Origin: Scandinavium lactucae
Lineage (GTDB): Bacteria > Pseudomonadota > Gammaproteobacteria > Enterobacterales > Enterobacteriaceae
Direction of reading: 5' to 3'
Assembly (NCBI RefSeq): GCF_033843265.1
Contig: NZ_JAWXRD010000033.1
Span: 1 to 64,000 of the forward strand
DNA: 64,000 nucleotides
Shown: positions 27,249 through 35,395 of the stretch, one piece after another
Layout: the number at the start of each line of letters is the position of its first letter
Numbering within the stretch: the first letter of the stretch is position 1
The notes under the pieces: generated by a model
What the model saw: only the letters and a program-made list of their open reading frames with translations
Database searches by the model: none
Told to the model about the DNA's origin: nothing
Translations under genes and position numbers: made by a program

Positions 27249-28379
27249 ATGATTCCTTTTAATGCTCCGCCGGTTGTCGGTACTGAACTTGATTACATGC
27301 AGTCTGCCATGGGCAGCGGCAAGCTGTGCGGCGACGGTGGTTTTACCCGTCGCTGTCAGCAGTGGATGGAACAGCGCTTCGGCAGCGCCAAAGTCCTGTT
27401 AACCCCTTCCTGTACCGCGTCGCTGGAAATGGCGGCCTTGCTGCTGGATATCCAGCCCGGTGACGAAGTGATTATGCCGAGCTACACCTTCGTCTCCACC
27501 GCCAACGCTTTCGTACTGCGCGGCGCGAAGATCATCTTTGTCGATATCCGCCGCGACACCATGAATATTGATGAAACGCTGATTGAAGCGGCGATCACCG
27601 ACAAAACCCGCGCCATCGTGCCGGTGCATTACGCAGGCGTAGCCTGTGAAATGGACACCATTATGGCGATTGCGAAAAAGCATGACCTGTTTGTGGTAGA
27701 GGATGCCGCGCAGGGTGTGATGTCGACCTACAAGGGCCGCGCGTTGGGCACCATTGGGCACATTGGCTGCTTCAGTTTCCATGAAACTAAAAACTACACC
27801 GCGGGTGGCGAAGGCGGCGCGACGCTAATCAATGATCCAACATTGGTCGAGCGTGCAGAAGTCATTCGTGAGAAAGGTACCAACCGCAGCCAGTTCTTCC
27901 GTGGTCAGGTGGATAAATACACCTGGCGCGATATTGGCTCGAGCTACCTGATGGCCGATTTACAAGCTGCCTATCTGTGGGCACAGCTGGAAGCGGCCGA
28001 CCGCATCAACCAGCAGCGGTTGAGTCTGTGGCAAACCTATCATGATGCGCTGAAGCCGCTGGCGGATGCGGGACGAATTGAGCTGCCGACGATCCCGGCT
28101 GACTGCGTTCACAATGCGCATATGTTTTATATCAAGCTGCGTGACGAAGCCGATCGCGGCAAGCTGATTGCCTGGCTTAAAGAAGCCGAAATCCTGGCGG
28201 TGTTCCATTACATCCCGTTACACTCTTCCCCAGCCGGTGAAGCGTTCGGTGAATTCCGGGGTGAAGACCGCTTTACCACTCAAGAAAGTGAGCGTTTGCT
28301 CCGTCTGCCGCTGTTCTACAATCTGGCGGTGGTCAATCAGCGGACGGTAATTAACTCCCTGCTAAGTTATTTCGCCTGA
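27249..28379 (+). CDS. wecE: dTDP-4-amino-4,6-dideoxygalactose transaminase
   Basis: A 376-residue DegT/DnrJ/EryC1 (sugar) aminotransferase. It uses glutamate and PLP to aminate dTDP-4-keto-6-deoxyglucose. The PLP lysine is in FHETKNYTAGGEGG near 181, with VEDAAQGVMSTYKGR near 155. The ATG at 27249, 4 bases after the wecD stop, gives MIPFNAPPVVGTEL as in E. coli and equal length. WecD acetylates its product. Confidence 0.96.
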   Translation: MIPFNAPPVVGTELDYMQSAMGSGKLCGDGGFTRRCQQWMEQRFGSAKVLLTPSCTASLEMAALLLDIQPGDEVIMPSYTFVSTANAFVLRGAKIIFVDIRRDTMNIDETLIEAAITDKTRAIVPVHYAGVACEMDTIMAIAKKHDLFVVEDAAQGVMSTYKGRALGTIGHIGCFSFHETKNYTAGGEGGATLINDPTLVERAEVIREKGTNRSQFFRGQVDKYTWRDIGSSYLMADLQAAYLWAQLEAADRINQQRLSLWQTYHDALKPLADAGRIELPTIPADCVHNAHMFYIKLRDEADRGKLIAWLKEAEILAVFHYIPLHSSPAGEAFGEFRGEDRFTTQESERLLRLPLFYNLAVVNQRTVINSLLSYFA

Positions 28380-28380
28380 T

Positions 28381-29631
28381 ATGTCACTGGCAAAAGCCTC
28401 TGTCTGGACAGCAGCCAGCACGCTGGTAAAAATTGGTGCGGGTCTGCTGGTGGTCAAATTGTTGGCGGTAACCTACGGCCCGTCTGGCGTGGGTCAGGCG
28501 GGTAACTTTCGCCAGCTCGTCACCGTGCTTGGCGTTCTGGCGGGCGCGGGGATCTTCAACGGCGTCACCAAATTCGTGGCGCAATATCATGATGACCCCG
28601 ACCCTCTGCGAAAAGTCGTGGGTACCTCATCAGCGATGGTACTCGGCTTCTCCACGCTGCTGGCCGTCGTTTTTGTTCTGGCGGCGGCACCGATAAGCCA
28701 GGGGTTGTTCGGGCATACCCACTATCAAGGCTTAGTGCAGCTGGTGGCGCTGGTGCAAATGGGTATCGCCTGGGGCAATCTGCTGCTGGCGCTGTTGAAA
28801 GGGTTTCGTGATGCCGCCGGAAACGCACTGGCTCTCATTGCCGGTAGCCTGATTGGCGTCGCGGCGTATTTTCTGAGCTGGCATCTCGGCGGTTATGAAG
28901 GCGCACTGCTTGGGCTGGCGCTGGTGCCCGCCCTGGTGGTGATCCCGGCGGGCATCATGCTGGCAAAGCGCAGGGCGATTCCGTTTTCGTACCTTAAACC
29001 GCGCTGGGATGCCTTCTACGCCGGGCAGTTAGGCAAGTTCACGCTGATGGCGCTGATTACATCGGTGACGCTTCCGGTAGCCTATGTGATGATGCGAAAT
29101 CTGCTGGCGGCGCATTACAGTTGGGATGAAGTGGGGATCTGGCAGGGTGTCAGCAGTATTTCGGATGCCTATTTGCAGTTCATCACCGCCTCGTTTAGCG
29201 TCTACTTATTGCCAACCTTATCGCGGCTGACGGCGAAATCAGACATTACCCGCGAGATTGGCAAAGCGTTAAAGTTCGTGCTTCCGGCGGTGGCGGTGGC
29301 CAGTCTGACCGTCTGGTTGCTACGCGATTTTGCCATCTGGCTGCTGTTTTCTGCGAAGTTTACCGCGATGCGAGACCTCTTCGCCTGGCAACTGGTCGGC
29401 GATGTATTAAAAGTGGGCGCTTATGTTTACGGTTATCTGGTGATCGCCAAAGCTTCACTGCGGTTTTATATTCTGACGGAAATCAGCCAGTTCACGCTGC
29501 TGACGGCTTTCTCACAGTGGCTGATCCCGGCGCACGGCGCGCTGGGCGCGGCTCAGGCCTATATGGCGACCTACATTGTTTATTTTGCGCTGTGTAGCAG
29601 CGTATTTTTAATTTGGCGTAAACGGGCATGA
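28381..29631 (+). CDS. wzxE: lipid III flippase WzxE
   Basis: A 416-residue multi-pass membrane protein of the MATE/MOP (PST) superfamily with about 12 predicted segments. It moves Und-PP-GlcNAc-ManNAcA-Fuc4NAc (lipid III) from the cytoplasmic to the periplasmic face. The N-terminal SLAKASVWTAASTLVKIGAG matches E. coli WzxE. It starts one base after the wecE stop and overlaps wecF by 4 bases, so it is translated as part of the tightly coupled operon. Confidence 0.94.
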   Translation: MSLAKASVWTAASTLVKIGAGLLVVKLLAVTYGPSGVGQAGNFRQLVTVLGVLAGAGIFNGVTKFVAQYHDDPDPLRKVVGTSSAMVLGFSTLLAVVFVLAAAPISQGLFGHTHYQGLVQLVALVQMGIAWGNLLLALLKGFRDAAGNALALIAGSLIGVAAYFLSWHLGGYEGALLGLALVPALVVIPAGIMLAKRRAIPFSYLKPRWDAFYAGQLGKFTLMALITSVTLPVAYVMMRNLLAAHYSWDEVGIWQGVSSISDAYLQFITASFSVYLLPTLSRLTAKSDITREIGKALKFVLPAVAVASLTVWLLRDFAIWLLFSAKFTAMRDLFAWQLVGDVLKVGAYVYGYLVIAKASLRFYILTEISQFTLLTAFSQWLIPAHGALGAAQAYMATYIVYFALCSSVFLIWRKRA

Positions 29632-30707
29632 CTGTACTGATACACGTACTGGGATCGGACATCCCGCACCATAACCAGACCGTCCTGCGATTCTTCAGCG
29701 AAGAACTGGCGGCGGGGAGCGAACACGCTCGCGAATTTATGGTGGTGGGCAATGAAAGCGAGTTGCAGGCCGCAGGCCCCAATCTCTCGCTGCGCTTCTA
29801 TTCCAGCAAAAAAGCGCTGGCGACGGCCGTTATTGAGACAGCGAAAGCGAATCGCGCGCAGCGTTTCTTCTTTCACGGGCAGTTCAATACCGGCCTCTGG
29901 CTGGCGTTGCTCTCCGGCGGCATCAAACCCGCCCAGTTCAACTGGCATATCTGGGGCGCGGATCTGTATGAGGTTTCCCGCGGCCTGAAATTCCGGCTGT
30001 TCTATCCACTGCGTCGTATGGCGCAGGGCCGGGTGGGGTGCGTTTTCGCTACCCGGGGCGATTTGAATACCCTGGCGAAAGTGCATCCGCGGGTACAAGG
30101 AGAACTGTTGTACTTCCCAACTCGCATGGACCCCTCGCTGAACACCCCGGAAAACCCGTCGCGTGAAACCTCGACGCTGACCCTTCTGGTGGGTAACTCC
30201 GGCGATCGCAGTAATGACCATATTGCCGCGCTGAAGGCCGTTCATCAGCAGTTTGGTGATACCGTTAACGTCGTGCTGCCGATGGGCTATCCGGCCAATA
30301 ACGACGCGTACATTGCTGAAGTCCGTGCGGTAGGCGAAGCGTTATTCAGTGCGGAACATCTGCAAATTCTGAGCGAAAAACTTGAGTTTAACGACTACCT
30401 GGCGCTGCTTCGTCGCTGCGACCTGGGCTATTTTCTGTTTCCTCGTCAGCAGGGGATTGGCACGCTATGCCTGCTGATTCAGGCGGGCATTCCGTGCGTA
30501 CTGAACCGCGAAAATCCGTTCTGGCAGGATATGGCCGAGCAGCATATTCCGGTTCTGTTCACCACTGATACGCTTGACGTTGCAGTGGTGCGTGAAGCGC
30601 AGCGCCAACTGGCAAGTGTGGATAAAACACGGATAGCGTTTTTCCGTCCAAACTATATGCAACCGTGGCACCGCGCGCTGCAAATTGCAGCAGGAGAGGC
30701 GCAATGA
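29628..30707 (+). CDS. wecF: dTDP-Fuc4NAc:lipid II transferase
   Basis: A 359-residue glycosyltransferase of family GT56. It adds Fuc4NAc to lipid II to complete the ECA repeat lipid III. The N-terminus MTVLIHVLGSDIPHHNQTVL matches E. coli WecF/RffT (359 aa), and HIWGADLYE (near 107) and LVGNSGDRSNDH (near 186) are family-conserved. It is peripheral at the cytoplasmic face. It overlaps both wzxE (upstream) and wzyE (downstream) by 4 bases. Confidence 0.95.
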   Translation: MTVLIHVLGSDIPHHNQTVLRFFSEELAAGSEHAREFMVVGNESELQAAGPNLSLRFYSSKKALATAVIETAKANRAQRFFFHGQFNTGLWLALLSGGIKPAQFNWHIWGADLYEVSRGLKFRLFYPLRRMAQGRVGCVFATRGDLNTLAKVHPRVQGELLYFPTRMDPSLNTPENPSRETSTLTLLVGNSGDRSNDHIAALKAVHQQFGDTVNVVLPMGYPANNDAYIAEVRAVGEALFSAEHLQILSEKLEFNDYLALLRRCDLGYFLFPRQQGIGTLCLLIQAGIPCVLNRENPFWQDMAEQHIPVLFTTDTLDVAVVREAQRQLASVDKTRIAFFRPNYMQPWHRALQIAAGEAQ

Positions 30708-32050
30708 GCCTGATGCAGTTTACCGGCCTGCTTGTGGTGTGGCTGTTTTCTTCGCTGTTTATCGCCACGCTGACGTACTTTGAGTTTCGGCGTGTGCGCT
30801 TTAACTTCAATGTCTTCTTCTCGCTGCTGTTTTTGTTGACGTTTTTCTTCGGCTTCCCGCTGTCAATGACGCTGGTATTTCGCTTTGACGTGGGCATCGC
30901 CCCGCCTGAAATTCTCTTGCAGGCGCTGCTGTCGGCGGTTTGTTTCTACGCTATCTATTACGTCAGCTATAAAACACGTTTGCGCGCCGCCCGGGCATCG
31001 TCGGCACGTCGACCGTTGTTTACCATGAACCGGGTGGAAACCCATCTGATGTGGCTATTGCTGGCGTTAATTGCGCTGTTGAGTGTCGGCACCTTCTTCA
31101 TGCACAACGGGTTCCTGCTGTTTAAGCTGCATTCGTACAGCCAGATATTCTCTAGTGAAGTCTCCGGCGTGGCGCTCAAGCGTTTCTTCTATTTCTTCAT
31201 TCCGGCGATGTTGGTGGTCTATTTCCTGCGTCAGGACAGCAAAGCGTGGCTGTTCTTCCTCATCAGCACCGTGGCGTTTGGTCTCCTGACCTATGTCATC
31301 GTGGGCGGCACACGTGCCAACATCATCATCGCGTTCGCAATTTTCCTGTTCATCGGCATCATTCGCGGCTGGATTTCGCTGTGGATGCTGGCGGCGGCAG
31401 GCGTGCTGGGGATTGTCGGCATGTTCTGGCTGGCACTGAAGCGCTACGGAATGAACGTCAGCGGCGATGAAGCGTTTTATACCTTCCTGTATCTGACGCG
31501 CGATACCTTCTCGCCGTGGGAAAACCTCGCGCTGCTGCTGCAAAATTACGACAAAATTGATTTCCAGGGGCTGGCCCCCATCGTGCGCGATTTCTACGTG
31601 TTTATCCCAAGCTGGTTGTGGCCAGATCGGCCGGGCATCGTGCTGAACACCGCTAACTATTTCACCTGGGAAGTGCTAAACAATCACTCGGGACTGGCGA
31701 TTTCGCCAACGCTGATTGGTTCGCTACTGGTGATGGGCGGGGCGTGGTTTATTCCACTCGGTGCGGTGGTGGTCGGGCTGATTATTAAATGGTTTGACTG
31801 GCTCTATGAGCTAGGCAACCGTGAAACGAACCGCTATAAAGCGGCTGTCCTGCACAGTTTTTGTTTCGGCGCTATCTTCAACATGATTGTACTGGCCCGC
31901 GAGGGGCTCGATTCGTTTGTCTCCCGCGTGGTCTTTTTCCTGGTGATTTTCGGGTTGTGCCTGTTGGTTGCCAAATTGCTTTACTGGCTGTTGGACAGCG
32001 CCGGGCTTATCAATAAGCGCGTCAGGTCGCTGCCACAACCTCTGGTTTGA
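30704..32050 (+). CDS. wzyE: ECA polymerase WzyE
   Basis: A 448-residue multi-pass membrane protein (about 11 segments) that polymerises the flipped trisaccharide in the periplasm under WzzE control. The FFSLLFLLTFFFGFPLS stretch and the central KRYGMNVSGDEAFYTFLYL loop are highly conserved with E. coli WzyE (450 aa). The ATG at 30704 has CAGGAGAGG upstream and overlaps the wecF stop; a longer in-frame form would start inside wecF and is rejected. Confidence 0.94.
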   Translation: MSLMQFTGLLVVWLFSSLFIATLTYFEFRRVRFNFNVFFSLLFLLTFFFGFPLSMTLVFRFDVGIAPPEILLQALLSAVCFYAIYYVSYKTRLRAARASSARRPLFTMNRVETHLMWLLLALIALLSVGTFFMHNGFLLFKLHSYSQIFSSEVSGVALKRFFYFFIPAMLVVYFLRQDSKAWLFFLISTVAFGLLTYVIVGGTRANIIIAFAIFLFIGIIRGWISLWMLAAAGVLGIVGMFWLALKRYGMNVSGDEAFYTFLYLTRDTFSPWENLALLLQNYDKIDFQGLAPIVRDFYVFIPSWLWPDRPGIVLNTANYFTWEVLNNHSGLAISPTLIGSLLVMGGAWFIPLGAVVVGLIIKWFDWLYELGNRETNRYKAAVLHSFCFGAIFNMIVLAREGLDSFVSRVVFFLVIFGLCLLVAKLLYWLLDSAGLINKRVRSLPQPLV

Positions 32051-32053
32051 GAA

Positions 32054-32803
32054 ATGAAACAGATGACGGATTCAACAGCAGCCCCGCTTTATAGCGTGCG
32101 CGGTCTGCAGCTTATCGGCTGGCGCGACATGCAGCACGCGCTGGATTACCTGTACGCCGATGGGCAGATGCGGCAGGGCACGCTGGTGGCGATTAACGCC
32201 GAGAAAGTGCTCACTGCGGAAGATAACGCCGAGGTACGCACGTTGATTGATGCGGCTGAGTTTAAGTATGCCGACGGCATCAGCGTGGTACGATCGATTC
32301 GCAAGAAATACCCGACGGCTAACGTTTCGCGCGTGGCGGGGGCGGACCTGTGGGAAGCCTTGATGGCTCGGGCAGGCGCGGAAGGTACGCCGGTGTTTCT
32401 GGTCGGCGGTAAGCCTGAGGTGTTAGCGCAAACACAGGCCAGGCTGCACGAACGCTGGAACGTGAATATCGTGGGCAGTCAGGACGGCTATTTCAAGGCT
32501 GAGGAACGGCAGGCGCTGTTCGAACGCATCCATGCTAGCGGGGCGAAAATTGTCACCGTGGCGATGGGCTCGCCAAAACAGGAAATCTTCATGCGCGACT
32601 GCCGTCAGGTGCATCCTGACGCCCTGTTCATGGGCGTGGGCGGTACCTATGACGTCTTCACCGGTCATGTTAAGCGTGCGCCAAAGCTGTGGCAAAAATT
32701 GGGGCTGGAATGGCTCTATCGTCTGCTGTCGCAGCCGAGTCGTCTCACCCGTCAACTGCGCCTGCTGCGCTATCTCGGCTGGCATTACACCGGTAATCTC
32801 TGA
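32054..32803 (+). CDS. wecG: UDP-ManNAcA:lipid I transferase
   Basis: A 249-residue glycosyltransferase of family GT26 (WecG/TagA/CpsF). It adds ManNAcA to lipid I to give lipid II. The TagA-like core shows ADGISVVRSIRKKYP, VFLVGGKPEVLAQ and AMGSPKQEIFMRDC; the C-terminus ends WHYTGNL as in E. coli. It is the last gene of the ECA operon, 3 bases after wzyE. An 11-bp inverted repeat follows it. Confidence 0.95.
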   Translation: MKQMTDSTAAPLYSVRGLQLIGWRDMQHALDYLYADGQMRQGTLVAINAEKVLTAEDNAEVRTLIDAAEFKYADGISVVRSIRKKYPTANVSRVAGADLWEALMARAGAEGTPVFLVGGKPEVLAQTQARLHERWNVNIVGSQDGYFKAEERQALFERIHASGAKIVTVAMGSPKQEIFMRDCRQVHPDALFMGVGGTYDVFTGHVKRAPKLWQKLGLEWLYRLLSQPSRLTRQLRLLRYLGWHYTGNL

Positions 32804-32819
32804 AACCCGCCTCTGCAAA

Positions 32820-32852
32820 GAAAGTATTGCCCAGGAATTGTGCAATACTTTC
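32820..32852. repeat. inverted repeat after wecG
   Basis: GAAAGTATTGC and GCAATACTTTC form a perfect 11-bp stem around an 11-base loop, 17 bases after the wecG stop. There is no U tract, so it is not a canonical intrinsic terminator; it could end or protect the ECA mRNA or be a binding site upstream of yifK. Confidence 0.7.
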
Positions 32853-32970
32853 GCATAACTAATACTTTGTTTGCCATTTCACCCAATTTATTTAACCATT
32901 CGCCCCTTCAAAATTCCGCTCATAACAATAACCGGCATCGACCGGAACGTTGCAAACACATAGAGGATCT

Positions 32971-34356
32971 ATGGCTGAGAAACAACCGGCGCTTCAGCGA
33001 GGGCTAGAAGCACGACACATCGAATTGATCGCCCTCGGCGGCACCATTGGGGTTGGCCTGTTTATGGGCTCGGCGAGTACCCTGAAATGGGCCGGGCCGT
33101 CAGTGTTGCTGGCGTACATCATCGCCGGCCTGTTCGTGTTCTTCATCATGCGTTCGATGGGAGAAATGCTGTTCCTCGAACCGGTGACCGGCTCGTTTGC
33201 GGTGTATGCCCATCGCTACATGAGCCCATTCTTTGGCTATCTCACCGCCTGGTCTTACTGGTTTATGTGGATAGCGGTGGGGATTTCCGAAATAACCGCC
33301 ATCGGGGTCTACACGCAGTTCTGGTTCCCGGATATGGCGCAATGGATACCCGCGCTTATCGCCGTTGGGTTGGTCGGGCTGGCGAACCTGGCGGCGGTGC
33401 GCCTGTATGGCGAGCTGGAATTCTGGTTCGCGATGATTAAGGTCACTACCATTATCGTGATGATTGTCGTCGGGGTGGGGGTCATCTTCTTTGGCTTCGG
33501 CAACGGCGGTCAGGCGATCGGCTTTGGCAACCTGACCGAACATGGCGGGTTCTTTGCCGGGGGCTGGAAGGGCTTCCTGACGGCGCTGTGTATCGTGGTG
33601 GCGTCCTATCAGGGCGTGGAGCTTATTGGCATCACCGCCGGTGAGGCGAAAAATCCGCAGGTCACGCTGCGTAGCGCGGTGGGCAAAGTCCTGTGGCGGA
33701 TCCTGATTTTCTACGTAGGGGCGATTTTTGTCATCGTCACTATCTTCCCGTGGAATGAAATTGGCAGCAACGGCAGCCCGTTCGTGCTCACCTTTGCCAA
33801 AATCGGCATCACTGCTGCGGCCGGTATCATCAACTTCGTGGTGCTGACGGCGGCGCTGTCTGGCTGTAACAGCGGGATGTACAGCTGTGGACGGATGCTG
33901 TACGCGCTGGCGAAAAATCGTCAGTTGCCGTCGGCGATCGCCAAAGTGTCGCGCAACGGTGTACCGGTGGTGGGCGTGGCGGTGTCGATTGCCGTGCTGT
34001 TGGTGGGCTCTTGTCTGAACTACCTTATCCCTAATCCGCAGCGGGTGTTTGTGTATGTTTACAGCGCCAGCGTGTTGCCAGGCATGGTCCCGTGGTTTGT
34101 TATCCTGATAAGCCAGCTGCGTTTTCGCGAGGCGCATAAGCAGGCGATGGTTAAGCATCCCTTCCGCTCGGTGCTGTTCCCGTGGACCAACTATTTGACG
34201 ATGGCGTTCCTGGTTTGTGTATTAATCGGGATGGGCTTCAACGAAGACACGCGGATGTCGCTGTTTGTCGGCATCATCTTCCTGGCGGTAGTGACGTTGT
34301 TGTACAAGGTCTTACGTCTCGGAAGAGGGGTTGAAGCGTCTAATTCGCAGGAATAA
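32971..34356 (+). CDS. yifK: amino acid permease YifK (ThrP)
   Basis: A 461-residue APC-superfamily amino acid/proton symporter with about 12 membrane segments. The family signature GGTIGVGLFMGSASTLKWAGPS is in TM1. E. coli YifK (ThrP) has been described as a threonine/serine transporter, and in Salmonella yifK is repressed by Lrp and by the small RNA GcvB. The ATG at 32971 with AGAGGA upstream gives MAEKQPALQRGLEARH and the E. coli length of 461 aa. It lies between the ECA operon and the tRNA cluster, as in E. coli. Confidence 0.92.
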   Translation: MAEKQPALQRGLEARHIELIALGGTIGVGLFMGSASTLKWAGPSVLLAYIIAGLFVFFIMRSMGEMLFLEPVTGSFAVYAHRYMSPFFGYLTAWSYWFMWIAVGISEITAIGVYTQFWFPDMAQWIPALIAVGLVGLANLAAVRLYGELEFWFAMIKVTTIIVMIVVGVGVIFFGFGNGGQAIGFGNLTEHGGFFAGGWKGFLTALCIVVASYQGVELIGITAGEAKNPQVTLRSAVGKVLWRILIFYVGAIFVIVTIFPWNEIGSNGSPFVLTFAKIGITAAAGIINFVVLTAALSGCNSGMYSCGRMLYALAKNRQLPSAIAKVSRNGVPVVGVAVSIAVLLVGSCLNYLIPNPQRVFVYVYSASVLPGMVPWFVILISQLRFREAHKQAMVKHPFRSVLFPWTNYLTMAFLVCVLIGMGFNEDTRMSLFVGIIFLAVVTLLYKVLRLGRGVEASNSQE

Positions 34357-34408
34357 TCGTCAAAACGTGCAAAGCATAACCAAACGGAAAATTAATTTAA
34401 AAAGGGAC

Positions 34409-34437
34409 TAGACAGCCCTGCGTGAAGCCCGTATTAT
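34409..34437 (+). promoter_or_regulatory. tRNA operon promoter, stringent type
   Basis: -35 TAGACA (34409-34414) and -10 TATTAT (34432-34437) with a 17-bp spacer, followed by a C/G-rich discriminator CCGACCCC. Such discriminators are typical of stable-RNA promoters shut off by ppGpp. The first tRNA starts 22 bases after the -10. Confidence 0.75.
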
Positions 34438-34458
34438 CCGACCCCGCAACGGCGCTAA

Positions 34459-34535
<77 letters not shown>

Positions 34536-34600
34536 TTAAACCCGGTGCTGGAGCTGCGGTGGTCTGTGATAACACAGGGCCGCGTGAAAGAATATCAGTG

Positions 34601-34676
34601 GTGGCTATAGCTCAGTTGGTAGAGCCCTGGATTGTGATTCCAGTTGTCGTGGGTTCGAATCCCATTAGCCACCCCA
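34601..34676 (+). tRNA. hisR: tRNA-His (GTG)
   Basis: A 76-nt cloverleaf with acceptor GTGGCTA/TAGCCAC, anticodon GTG in loop TTGTGAT and encoded CCA. The extra 5' G (G-1) required by HisRS is encoded at 34600 and pairs with discriminator C. Confidence 0.97.
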
Positions 34677-34699
34677 TTAATTTTGAGTTAAGTGGCAAT

Positions 34700-34786
34700 G
34701 CGAAGGTGGCGGAATTGGTAGACGCGCTAGCTTCAGGTGTTAGTGTTCGTAAGGACGTGGGGGTTCAAGTCCCCCCCCTCGCACCA
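34700..34786 (+). tRNA. leuT: tRNA-Leu (CAG)
   Basis: An 87-nt class II tRNA with a long variable arm (TGTTCGTAAGGACG), acceptor GCGAAGG/CCCTCGC-type pairing, anticodon CAG in loop TTCAGGT and encoded CCA. Confidence 0.96.
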
Positions 34787-34835
34787 CAACTTAAAGTTAA
34801 AAAGAATTGAACTAAAAATTCAAAAAGCAGTACAT

Positions 34836-34912
34836 CGGCGAGTAGCGCAGCTTGGTAGCGCAACTGGTTTGGGACCAGTGGGTCGGAGGTTCGAATCCTC
34901 TCTCGCCGACCA
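34836..34912 (+). tRNA. proM: tRNA-Pro (TGG)
   Basis: A 77-nt cloverleaf with acceptor CGGCGAG/CTCGCCG, anticodon TGG in loop TTTGGGA and encoded CCA. Last of the tRNA operon; a terminator follows 6 bases later. Confidence 0.97.
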
Positions 34913-34918
34913 ATTTTG

Positions 34919-34943
34919 AACCCCGCTTCGGCGGGGTTTTTTC
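34919..34943 (+). terminator. tRNA operon terminator
   Basis: AACCCCGC and GCGGGGTT form a perfect 8-bp stem around a TTCG tetraloop, followed by a T run. Confidence 0.94.
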
Positions 34944-35012
34944 TATTCTGAATTCGGCAAAATCTACTGCCAAAATAATTACCCCCACCTCTTTCATTCT
35001 CAATGGCAAATA

Positions 35013-35030
35013 TGTCTCCAGATGGCGACA
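35013..35030. promoter_or_regulatory. GlmR (QseF)-type binding site 1
   Basis: TGTC-N10-GACA, a perfect match to the consensus bound by the sigma-54 enhancer protein GlmR (QseF/YfhA) upstream of glmY and of glmZ in many Enterobacteriaceae. It is about 140-157 bases before the expected glmZ start. Confidence 0.65.
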
Positions 35031-35074
35031 TTTAATTTCATGATTTCACGCTAAATCCTGTTTATACATTCCTG

Positions 35075-35092
35075 CGTCTCCATTCAGCGACA
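35075..35092. promoter_or_regulatory. GlmR-type binding site 2
   Basis: CGTC-N10-GACA, one base off the consensus, 62 bp downstream of site 1 (about six helical turns) and about 78-95 bases before glmZ. The spacing suits cooperative enhancer binding. Confidence 0.5.
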
Positions 35093-35169
35093 TCTCATTA
35101 ATTCCTAAAACGCCAACTCCCTGATATTCAGGGGTGCAAGTGTAGCCAAACGTGTGTAATAATATGTCT

Positions 35170-35389
35170 GTAGATGCTCATTCCATCTCTTATGTTCGCC
35201 TTTATACCCTAGGGTATGGCCTCATAAACCCAGGAATGACGCAGAGCCGTTTACGGTGCTTATCGTCCACCGACAGATGTCGCTTCGGCCTCATCAAACA
35301 CCATGGACATAACGTTGAGTGAAGCACCCATTGTTGTCAATCAGACCTGTTTTAACGCCTGCCCTGTTTTTCAGAGCAGGCGTTTTTTT
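35170..35389 (+). ncRNA. glmZ: small RNA GlmZ
   Basis: About 220 nt, very close to E. coli GlmZ in sequence (5' GTAGATGCTCATTCCATC, the ACGCAGAGCCGTTTACGG core, the CACCATGGACATAACG region and the 3' AGACCTGTTTTAACGCC) and in position upstream of hem genes. GlmZ, with Hfq, pairs with the glmS leader and activates glucosamine-6-phosphate synthase; RapZ and RNase E inactivate it, and GlmY protects it. The GTTGTCA pairing region is conserved at about 35334-35340. The intrinsic terminator is GCCTGC/GCAGGC with seven T residues. It is somewhat longer than E. coli GlmZ (about 207 nt), with an added palindrome near 35204. A -10-like TAATAA lies at 35157; no good -35 or sigma-54 box is seen. Confidence 0.93.
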
Positions 35390-35395
35390 ATGGGT

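Noticed and set aside
33100..34158. 352-codon minus-strand frame opposite yifK
   Set aside because: Composition is dominated by His, Arg, Gln and Asp, as expected from the complement of a hydrophobic membrane-protein gene.
34559..34810. Short frames over the tRNA cluster
   Set aside because: They run through tRNA-His and tRNA-Leu sequence and cannot be genes.
35141..35158. Possible sigma-54 promoter for glmZ (TGTAGC...GTGTGT)
   Set aside because: It lacks both the GG at -24 and the GC at -12, so I do not list it as a promoter although GlmR-type sites lie upstream.
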